From: Physcomitrium patens
Lineage: Eukaryota > Streptophyta > Bryopsida > Funariales > Funariaceae
Assembly (NCBI RefSeq): GCF_000002425.4
Contig: NC_037257.1
Location: forward strand, 12,324,748 to 12,388,747
DNA: 64,000 nucleotides
Reading direction: 5' to 3'
The translations under genes were made by a program, and so were the position numbers. Of the stretch, positions 54,768 to 64,000 are shown one piece after another; within the stretch, counting starts at the first letter, position 1; each line of letters opens with the position of its first letter. A model generated the notes under the pieces. That model had not been told where the DNA came from, ran no database searches, and saw nothing but the letters and a program-made list of their open reading frames with translations.

Positions 54768-57342
54768 TTATCTTGATTTTGATAGATGTTTTCGATGAAA
54801 AGCCTCCATCGCCTTTATTGCATTTGTAAGATTCTTTACTGGCTTCCATGTGCATTCACTAATATCATATCCATGCCAATAGACAAGATATTTTAATTTA
54901 TTTTGGCGCCGCCTTGAATCTAAGATTCTTTTCACTTCAAATGCTTCATTATTGTCTACTTCTATAGGAGGAGGTGGAGCTTGTCTTCTTTTTGGTATGT
55001 CCACTATCTTGTATGGTTGAAGAAGAGACATGTGAAATACTGGATGGATTTTTATTGACTCCGATAGGTGTAAAAAATATGCAATTAGATTGATTTGTGT
55101 AAAAATAGGAAATGGTCTAAGTCTATGATAGTCCAACTTGTCACAAGGATGAATGGTCTTGATATTGTGATGAAGTAATCATACCTTATCACTTGCATAG
55201 AATGGTGGTTATTCCTTTCGATAAACATCTACATTGATCTTTTGTTGTCTTTGAACTTCTTTTAATTGCGCCTTCATTGTAGCGTGTACCTTTGATAAAT
55301 GATTTGGCAAATCTTTCGCCATAGGATTATCAACTTTTGAAAAGTCAAAAGTATCAAGTCATGGATGATAACCATAATTGGCAAAGAAAGTTGTTTGTTT
55401 TGTAGAAGAATGTACTGTGTTATTATAAGAAAACTCTTTCAATGGCAAAAGAATTATCCAATCATCTTATTGGTAGTTGTTGGTACATCTTAAATACTAC
55501 TCTAAAACTTGATTAATACACTACGTTTGTCCATCAGTTTGAGGATGGAATGCCGAAGATAGTTTTATATCTACTTTTAGAATCTTAAAAAGAGTTTGCC
55601 AAAATCTTGATACAAAATGAGTTCTCCTATCTGATATTATATCTTTGAGTAATCCATGATAGCGATAGATGTTGTCAAAAAAGAGCTTAAGTATTTCTTC
55701 ACTTATGATAGATTTTGTATATGGTACAAAATGTGCTATGTTAGTAAAACGATCTACTATCACAAACATAGAGTATTAAGCACTTGAGATTAGAAGATTT
55801 ATGATGAAATCCATAAAAATAGAAGATCATGGTTGTTCTGGAATAGGTAATGGTTGAAGAAGTCGATAAGGTCGATGACAAGGAATTTTTGATCTTGAAC
55901 AAATGTTGCATGATTGAACAAAATCTTTTACACCCTTTGACATTTGTAGCCACTAAAAATCTCTATATATTAGTTCCAAAGTTTTATTATATCCAAAATA
56001 TCCTGTTGCTGAAAAGTCATGACGAGCTTGAAGAATATGTTATCGTGCTTGACCTTCTAGAATATATAGGCGTCCCTCAAAATATAGTAGATTATTCTTG
56101 AATTCAAATTTGGAAGTATTATGAGTCTTTGAAGGATTTTCTTTAATATCATGAATAAGAAGATCCAAAGATATACTTCACTTAACTTGCTTAATGAAAG
56201 TTGAATCAAAAATTAGTATTGATTTTATTGCTCAAAGATGAAGATACTCTGGCTTCAAGAGAATTATCCGTTGTTGATCAAAAGCAGCCTTTCTTTCTTT
56301 TGGTGTAAAGTAAGATTGTTTAAAGAGTGCATCTGACAAACCTTGTTGTTTTTTGGATTGATAAGTGATCTTGAAATTGAATCTTGACAAAGACATACTC
56401 CAACGAGCTTAGCGGCAATTCAAAACATGTGCTAATGTAAAATATTCAAGGTTCTTGTAATTTGTATAGACGGTGACTAGATTATGAGCACCTTGTAGAT
56501 AATGGTGTCATTCTTGAAACAAATTTATAATTATAAGAAGTTCTTTGTCAAGATCTCGGTTGTTAAAATATTTCTAGAATAAAAAGTTATTGGATGAAGT
56601 TTATCATCTGTTCCTGTTTGTGACAATACGGCACTCAAAGCAAAGTCTAATGCATCTATTTCTATAAAAAATGGCTTAAAAAAAATTGACGCAATACAAG
56701 ATTAGTATAGAAACAAAGACTACCTTCAAAGCTTCAAATGCTACTTCCGCTTCTTGATTTCATTGAAGTTTGTCTTTACAAGTCAAAAGTGTAAGTAGAG
56801 CTACAACTTGAGAGAAGTCTTTGATGAAGATCTGAAAGTAGTTGGCAAATTCCAAAAAGCATTGGACATCTCTTACCACTTTTGAAATCTTTCAATCCAT
56901 AATAACTTGAACTTTCTTAGGATCTATCATAAGTCTATCATTTGAAATGATATATCTCAAGAAGTCGACTTGAGTAGTGTAAAATACATACTTTTCTATC
57001 TTGGCATAGAGTCTTGCATCTCTTAGTTTTTGTAATACATGATGAACATGAAGTTCATATTCTTCTATGTTCTTAGAATACATTAAGATGTTTTCTAGGT
57101 AACAGACAATAAAATCATCTAAAAATTCTTAAAAGACATCATTCATTAGATGTTGCTGGTGCATTTGTAAGTCTAAAAGGCATGACGTTGTATTCAAAAT
57201 GTCCATACCTTATTCAAAATGCAGACTTCCATTCATCTCCTTCTTTGATGCATATTAGATTGTATGCTCCTTGTAGATCTATTTTTGTATAGATCTTAGC
57301 TTGATTCAATTAATCAAGGAGTCCAAATATCAAAAGTAGCAG
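54768..57342 (-). pseudogene. pol of element D, 3' part (RT C-terminus, RNase H, integrase, chromodomain)
   Basis: Chromodomain and GPY/F at 54768-55136 (RRRQNKLKYLVYWHGYDISECTWKP); integrase core about 55240-55770 with SDRRTHFVSRFW and DGQT; zinc-finger region about 55870-56060; RNase H about 56340-56760; RT C-terminus to 57342. The Gln codon at the RT-RNase H junction (about 56866) is intact. Confidence 0.8.
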
Positions 57343-58590
57343 TGTCGAGGTAGAGAGAGTTTGCCTCAAAAAAGCGCTGGGCTTTTGGCTACCACTAAAT
57401 GCTCCATCAAGTCTAAGATATAAAAATACCAAGTTTATATATATAATATATTACCTTTTAGGATAATTACATCAAAACATAAGCCAAGTACCAAGAAAAT
57501 ACCCAAATGTTTGATAAAGTATCTTAAAACCTTATATATCCTTATAAGAAATGTTTCTTGAACTTCAATAGCTCATATTTCACAATCGGACTGTCTAAAC
57601 AATTCTGAATTTTACATGAAGTACTGATATACTTTCAAAAACTTTTGCAAAAAAATTCAAGTACAAATTCATTATGGATCTTGAGATATCACCAAAATCC
57701 TAACCGTAGCTTTAAATCCTAGCTTATATACACTTGTGTACTAATTTCTTCATATCTCACAAAATAAATACTCAAATACCATGAAATTTTGATTTATAGC
57801 TTTTTAACTTAATAAAAAACTTCTATAGAAATTTTGAGCCAAAAATTCGTCCAAAAACTCAAGATATGGCTCCAACCATTACTATCAACAAAATGACTTA
57901 CTTACTGCCTTTGAATTACATGTGCTATCTTCAATGCCTATAACTCCTTCATTTAGACTTAGAATTCATCAAAAAATATATGTAAAATGTAGCCAAAAAA
58001 GTGTTCTCTCCAATTCTTGTTGCCGATCTTTCATTGTTTTTTGTACGCATATGTTATGCTTCAAAGAGTGATAGTAGGTACAAATTTGACACCTTAACTT
58101 TGAACACCTATATCTCCTTCACAAAAACTCGAAATCACACAAATTCTTCACCCAAATTATATCCAAAACCCTGAACTTGCTGACCCTAGCTTCAAAGCTC
58201 GAATGAATTTGAAAGAAAAACCCTAATCCCTAATAAGGCCACGGGCAGCCTCCTTGAAGCCCATTGGGCATGGCCTTTGACCAATAGGAATGAAGTTTTC
58301 CATTCATTGCCTTTATCCAACCATACCTTACTTTCATCCCTTCCAATAAAGCCTCCTATTAGTTAAGATTTTCTTCTTTAGGCCCCAACCTTCTCTTAAG
58401 ATTTATACTAAATATCTAAATCCTACATAATATAAATTCTATAATCAAAATAGATAAATCTCCAAATAAATTTTCTTATATCAATTCTCATTAAATTTAT
58501 TTACTAACCACTCTAATCTACATCAAGACTTACAAACATATTATATGTCTTAAGTAATTTTTACATACTATAAGCAATTATAGTATGACA
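57343..58590. repeat. Probable solo LTR of another family inserted in D
   Basis: 1248 bases interrupt D RT at a place that is continuous in C (about 11835). The ends are TGTCGAGG and TATGACA (TG...CA with a TGTC/GACA inverted repeat). There is no ORF. The content is LTR-like AT-rich sequence. A clear target-site duplication is not visible, and the host copy shows small changes at the site. Strand is undetermined. Confidence 0.55.
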
Positions 58591-59499
58591 ATGGGTACTT
58601 ATTCTTGATGGTGATTTTGTTGAGTCGTCAATAATGGATACACATTTGCAATGATCCATCTTTTTTTTTTCAAAAATAAAATCTGAGCTCCTATTGGAGA
58701 TTTGGAATGGTGTATGAAGTTCTTGGCTAGGTTCTCTTTAATATATTCCTTTAATTCAACTAATTCATTTTGTGATAAACTGTAGATTGGTCCAAATGGT
58801 AATTGTGCTGCTTCTTGAAGGCCAATTGAACAATCATAGGAATGATATTATAGAAAAATGTCTGCATTATTTTTCTCAAATACATCTTGAAAATCTTGAT
58901 ATTGGCTTGGAATACCACTTAAAGTCTTTTCTTCAATAGAAACAACTATGATATAAATGTCACAAGGTGATCCTTGTTTTGTAACATACAAGAAAGCTCT
59001 TTTTTCTACACATACAAGTTAAATTTTAGTAGACTTATGACTTTTTTACTTGATTAACTTTGTTCTTAGTTATACTTTCAAAAAAGTTAAGACTATGAGA
59101 AATCCAATCTATTTTAAGATTATATTTTTCTAGCCACAATAAATCTAAAATAATTAGATTAGAGAGAGATCTAATGATATTAAATATTATAAAGCTACTA
59201 TGATCATTAGTTGCTACTTCTATAGGAAAGATTTCATGGAATAACATCTCTTGAAAACAACGGATGACCATCTATGACTTCTACATGAACATGTTTAGTT
59301 TTCTTCACTAAAAATATGCTATATCTTTTAGCAAATTCTTCATCTAAGAAACATGCTGAGACTCTTGAATCTAATAAGGTAAAGGCTTTGTGATGTTTAG
59401 GTCCTAAAATAACATTTATCGTAAAACATGGAGAAGGTTCTAGGGAGAGAATATGACCTTCACTACGTGTTGTACAAGGTTCTAGCCACACGGTCCTTA
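58591..59499 (-). pseudogene. pol of element D, 5' part (protease and RT N-terminus)
   Basis: Protease ORF 59234-59491 (LLDSRVSACFLDEEF; the active-site Gly is changed to Arg), linker, then RT N-terminal part down to 58591. It is read in the -1 frame relative to gag, which ends at 59497, as in B. Confidence 0.75.
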
Positions 59500-60504
59500 T
59501 TGTAGTTGGACAAATTTGTTTTCCGACATTCTATCTTCTTTGATTGCCATATTCCTCATTTTATGGTTGCATCACTTCTTTAGGCAATGTTGAGGAGTGT
59601 GTTTAGATTCTCCACAATATAAGCATAATCCTTCTTGACAATGACGAGTCTTTTCTTACTCAGTAAGAGGTTTGAAATGTATCGCATCAATTTATATATC
59701 CTCTACTTCTGAATGTATACATTGAAGAGATGTTGGTATTACCATTGAATTATAGTAACGTTGAGGTCCACTTATAGGGTTCTCAGATTGAAATTCAAAA
59801 AGATGATTGTCGTACATCATAACAAAGTCAATTGCTTGACTCAATATTTTAGGATCAGGTAAGTTGATCATTAATTTTTTTACCTCATATTATAATCCTT
59901 AGAGAAATTGGCTAATAAATGTAGTATCATCCCACTTGATATCTATTGTAAGTTGTTGAAATTGTGAAGCATACAACGTTATTGATCGATTGTCTTATCA
60001 CAAAATATAGATCTTGTTGGTTGCAACACAAATTGCATCATGTTCTCCATATATGAATCAAAATTCTGCCAAAAAAGCCTCCAGATTATCCAATATTGGA
60101 TCTTGTCATTGAAAAAAAGATGAAAACTATGATAATGCTGAATTTGAAAAAAGTGTACTAATGAATCTAACTTGCGATCTTGAAGTTGGATAGCTTTGGG
60201 ATTGAAGTTTAATTACAAGTTGTACTTGATTGATAAATCCTCTAAACTTTGATCTAGTATCGTCAAACTTCTCAAGTAGGGTAATTATTGGTTCTCTAAC
60301 ATTGGAAGGACGTTCCACCATAAGAGAAGGGATATGATTTGGTGGAGATGTTGAAGCAGCTCCAATCATTTCTATATCTTCAGTTCCTGTCAATCTTATT
60401 GCTCCATGTGGTGGTAAATTGAGTTGATGTATTGCAAGCATTAACTCTTTTAATTGCTCTTGTAATTATGCCATTGCACTCTTCATTTTACTAAGTTCTG
60501 CCAT
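59497..60504 (-). pseudogene. gag of element D (335 codons)
   Basis: ATG at 60504, TAA at 59497-59499 in the CAA-TAA-GGACCGTG context. Open pieces include 60127-60441 (FDDTRSKFRGFINQVQLVIKLQ). Zinc knuckle CLYCGESKHTPQHC lies near 59590-59640. Same length as A1 gag; a few stops. Confidence 0.8.
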
Positions 60505-60589
60505 GATAACACTTAGAAAAGAAAAGATGTCTATTATCACTCAATACAAATAGAAGAGAGGATTTGAGAACAAAAAAAATACTAAGAAT

Positions 60590-60695
60590 AATATTAGTTT
60601 AGAAGAGGGTAATCTGCAACTTTTTTTGCACTTATGTCTTATCAAGAAAAAAGGGTAATCCAGTCTTAATCAAGATCACACAAAGCTCTGATATT
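60590..60695 (-). promoter_or_regulatory. Leader structural unit of element D
   Basis: 106 bases between aatattag and ctgatatt on the plus strand. Same length and inner motifs as the A1 unit. Confidence 0.7.
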
Positions 60696-60716
60696 GTAAG
60701 TGCTTTCTTATTTATC

Positions 60717-61266
60717 TGTGAAGGACAAGAACTTGATAAAAACAAATAAACAAGTGAGGCTTTTCTCAAACAAAGATGAAAAAATTAAAATAATTAAATA
60801 TGTATATTAAGAAAGAAACTGGAATGGCTATTACCAAAAGACAAGAAAATTAGAGATCCTTGAAACTAGACTATAAGCAAAAAAGGAATTGACAAGAGTG
60901 AAGAAGGCTTCATTTTTTCTTCTATATATACTATCTACCTAGGAGCTATGTAGCGACGTTCTATAGGACCTCCAAAAATGTATTGACTTTACACAATACA
61001 TATCTTAACTTACAAGACAAGTTTTCTATATTGGCGCCACATAGTTAACTTGTTCTGCAAGCTACCAACATGTGTGGCACGTGATTAACTTGTTGACTAA
61101 GTTTCTAACCTATTAATCAAGTATAAACACATGTAAAGTCAAAGTAGCATCTAAGAAGCTTCTAGAAAGTTTCTCTAGAAGATATTATGAAATTAATCTA
61201 CTTTTATTTATTTCTACTTATTCATATCACTTAAGTAATAATTGTAATAAATATATGTCCGTGACA
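60717..61266 (-). repeat. 5' LTR of element D
   Basis: 550 bases, TGTCACGG at 61266. The predicted RNA 5' 11-mer is intact at 60889-60899 (minus); the primer site itself is eroded. U3 contains GAAgcTTCtaGAA at 61155-61167, a perfect three-unit heat-shock-like element. Confidence 0.85.
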
Positions 61267-64000
61267 AAAGGTTGCCTCCTCTCTTGCTTTATAAGGCTAA
61301 GAACTAAGAATCTTCATGATGAAGCCATCTTATCAAGCTACTGTTCTTCATTTTGCTACTTTTGGTCTAGATGGATGTCATTGATGGAACCTTTGAACCT
61401 TCAATTGTGCATTTATAAGATTATTGAGTAGTTCTTAGGTACGACTATTGATATCATATCCACACCAATAGACTAGATATTCAAGCATTCTATGTCTTAT
61501 CCTTGAATCTAATATCTCTTCTACTTCAAATTCAACCTGATCATTGATTTCAATGATAGGAGGTGGTGGTTGTCTTTGAATTGATATTTTCAATTTTTTA
61601 TACTTTTTAAAAAGTAAAACATAAAAAATTGGATGAATCTTCATGGATAAAGGTAACTCTAAGTAATAAGTTACGTAATTAATTTATTTCTAAATCATAA
61701 ATGGTCCCAATTTTTAGTAGTTTAACTTATAATATGGCCTTTTGGTTTTTATATTGTGTCAAAGAAGCCATACTTTTTCACCAACTTAAAATGGAGGATG
61801 TTCCTTCTTCAATTCATCTACTAGTAGCTTATAACATTGTTGAGCCCTTTCTAGATGAGTCTTCATGGTTGCTTGAATTTCGTATAATTTCATAGTAAAT
61901 TCCTATACTATTGGATTTGTCAACTTTAAAGACTCTATCATATCCAATTTTGGATAATGATTGTAGTTTGAGTAGAATGGCATTTATTGCATAGATGCAT
62001 GGCTTGTGTTGTTATATACAAACTCTGCTAATGACAAGTAGGAAGTCCAATCGTCTTGTTGATAGTTGATGATGCACCTCAAATATTGCTCAAGAATTTG
62101 ATTGATCAGCTTCATTTGGCTATCAGGGTGGAAGGCAGAGAAAAGATTGATATCAATCTTAAGAATCTTGAAAAGTGCCTTCCAAAACCTTAATACAAAT
62201 TGTGGTCCAAGATTTGATACAATTTCGTCTGGTAATCCGAGGTAACAATAAACATTGTTAATAAAGAGTCTTGCCATCTCTTTACTAGTAATTGATTTTT
62301 TGTAAAGTATAAAATGTGCCATCTTGGTTAATCAATGAACAAATACAAAGATAGTGTCAAATGAGTTTGATGGTAGGAGATTTGTAATGAAATCAATAGA
62401 GATAGATGACCATGGTTGTCTTGAAATAGGAAGGAATTGAAGAAAACCATATGATTAATGTTGAGGGTTCTTTGACCTTGAATAAGTATCACATGATAGT
62501 ACAAATTTCTTAACGTCGTTCTACATTTTAGGCTACCAAAAGTCTCTAGACAAAAGTTCTAAGGTCTTGTTGAATCTGAAATATTCGATTGCAAGGAATT
62601 CATGGCATGTTTGAAAAACGCGCATGCAAGTTAGTCCTTCAAAAATGAAAAAATGTTCTTCAAAGAATAAGAAATTATCTTCATACTTGAATTTAGAAGA
62701 TTCTTCAAGAAGATTTTTGGCAAGACTCTTCATATTAAGAACAAGAGGGTCTGTATTTGAAGCTTTACAAACTTAATCAAGAAATGATAAATCCACAAAT
62801 ATTGATATATTAATTGCTCAAAGTTAAAATTTCTCAGGTTTTAACAAGATTGCTCATTATTGATCATATGTTACCTTGTCTTCTTTTGGTTCAAGGTAAG
62901 AATGTCTTAATAATGTATCTGATAATCTTATTGGCTCCTGGATCGATATATGATATAAAAGTCAAATCGTGATAAAGATATATTCCAACATGTTTGACAA
63001 TGGTTTAATTCTTGAGCTCACATGAAGTGTTCAAGATTCTTGTGATCTATATATATAACCACCTAATAATAGGTACCTTCAAAAAAGTGGTACTATTCTA
63101 GAAAAGAATCTATAATAGCAAGTAGCTCTTTATCGTAGATTTTATAATTAATTTTTATCACTGAAAATTTTTAGAATAGAATGCAATTAGATGAAGTTTG
63201 CCATCTTCTCCATATTGTTACAAAACTGCTCCCAATACAAAGTCTAAGGCATTCGTCTCCATAAAATAGGGCTTGTTGAAATCAAAATTGGAACTATTAT
63301 GAAAGCATCTTTTAAACTTTGAAAAGCTTTCTCTATTTCAAAGCCCCAATCTAATTTGTCCTTGCATGTCAACCGCGTAAGTCGAGTAATAATTTTAGAA
63401 TAATTCTTAACAAAAACCCTATAGAAGTTTACAAATCCAAGAAAGAATTAGACATTACGTACAGTTTTTGGCTTTGCTCAATTGATGATTTCTTATATCT
63501 TCTTTAGATCCATAAAAAGACCTTTGTTGGAAATAATATTTCTAACAAATTTGACTTGAGGTGCATGAAATACACTCTTCTCCAGTTTTGCATATAGCCC
63601 AACACTTTGTAGCTTTTCCAATCTAAGGTGGACATGTTTTTTATGGTCTTCCGGATTCTTCAAAAAGATGAAAATATTATCTAAATAGATCATAATAAAG
63701 TCATTAAGATACTTACAAAATATGTCATTCATTAAGTATTGGAATATGGCTAAAGTATTGGTAAGTCCAAAAGGCATGACATTGTATTCAAAATATCCAT
63801 ATCTGCTGCAAAATATTGTCTTCTATTCATCTCCCTCCTTAATGCATACTAAGTCATATGTGCCTTGTAGATCAATGTTCATAAAGATTTTTGTTTAGCT
63901 AAGTTGATCAAAAAGTCTAGATAATAATGGCAATGGATATCAATTTTTTACCATGATTTTATTAAGACTACAATAATCGACACACATTTGTAAGGATCCA
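61267..64000 (-). mobile_element. Element E, remainder (pol), incomplete at the window edge
   Basis: Minus-strand pol of the element whose 3' end is at 52656-53659. It runs off the window in reverse transcriptase, so gag and 5' LTR lie outside. Confidence 0.82.
61435..64000 (-). pseudogene. Degenerate pol of element E
   Basis: Chromodomain 61435-61560 (YLVYWCGYDINSRT, then TAA where TGG of TWEP is expected); integrase core 61984-62322 (SNLGPQFVLRFWKALF) and zinc-finger part 62533-62733; RNase H about 62950-63370; RT from about 63450 to the window end with YLDNIFIF at the catalytic box (second Asp to Asn). TAA at 63448-63450 is at the RT-RNase H junction, and TAG replaces Trp near 63828. Confidence 0.78.

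Larger units (their letters stand above)
53660..61266 (-). mobile_element. Element D: full-length A-family chromodomain element inserted in E
   Basis: Both LTRs are 550 bases. Flanks aaaag (53655-53659) and aaagg (61267-61271) match at four of five positions. The internal region contains leader, gag, pol and third ORF. Pol is split by a 1.25-kb insertion (57343-58590). Confidence 0.88.

Overview
The window looks like nuclear DNA of a land plant, probably a bryophyte (moss). One intact host gene, an intronless L-type lectin receptor-like kinase, lies at the left edge. Almost everything from 8 kb onward is nested Ty3/gypsy LTR retrotransposon DNA. The moss assignment is an inference. It rests on the low-GC, heavily C-to-T-decayed repeats and on chromodomain elements whose chromodomains keep aromatic cage residues, a type reported from mosses. 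No organism label was available.

Layout. 0-6.3 kb: the receptor kinase on the minus strand, then moderate-GC sequence with no confident gene. 6.3-8.0 kb: very AT-rich spacer with microsatellites. 8.0-8.9 kb: an LTR fragment and a solo LTR. 9.1-14.5 kb: element C (minus, 3' end missing). 14.9-43.6 kb: element H, an old plus-strand non-chromodomain Ty3 element split by two insertions. The first insertion is a tandem LTR-internal-LTR-internal-LTR array (elements A1 and A2, 20116-33597), whose second unit holds a 193-base N gap and a further 1.26-kb insertion. The second is element B (35923-42434), the youngest and most complete element. 44.0-48.3 kb: element F (minus, broken). 48.3-52.7 kb: element G (plus, broken). 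52.7-64.0 kb: element E (minus, running off the window), with element D (53660-61266) inserted in it and a probable 1.25-kb solo LTR inserted in D.

A, B, C, D, E, F and G form one superfamily of chromodomain elements. The best copies share one layout: LTR; an 11-nt primer-binding site complementary to the predicted 5' end of the element's own transcript (Tf1-type self-priming); one to three copies of a roughly 105-nt structured leader unit; gag with a zinc knuckle; pol in the -1 frame with protease, reverse transcriptase, RNase H, integrase and chromodomain; then a separate small third ORF of unknown function; polypurine tract; LTR. The LTRs carry a TATA box, a palindrome around the predicted transcription start, and heat-shock-element-like arrays (perfect in B and D). 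Element H instead has a tRNA-Asp-like primer site, no chromodomain and a long extra ORF after integrase.

The features most worth follow-up are the self-priming arrangement, the repeated leader RNA structure with covariation between copies, and the conserved third ORF. No element is fully coding-competent. Most premature stops are of the CAA/CAG-to-TAA/TAG or TGG-to-TAG/TGA kind, as expected from deamination of methylated cytosine. All comparisons were made by eye; no alignment, folding or database search was run.
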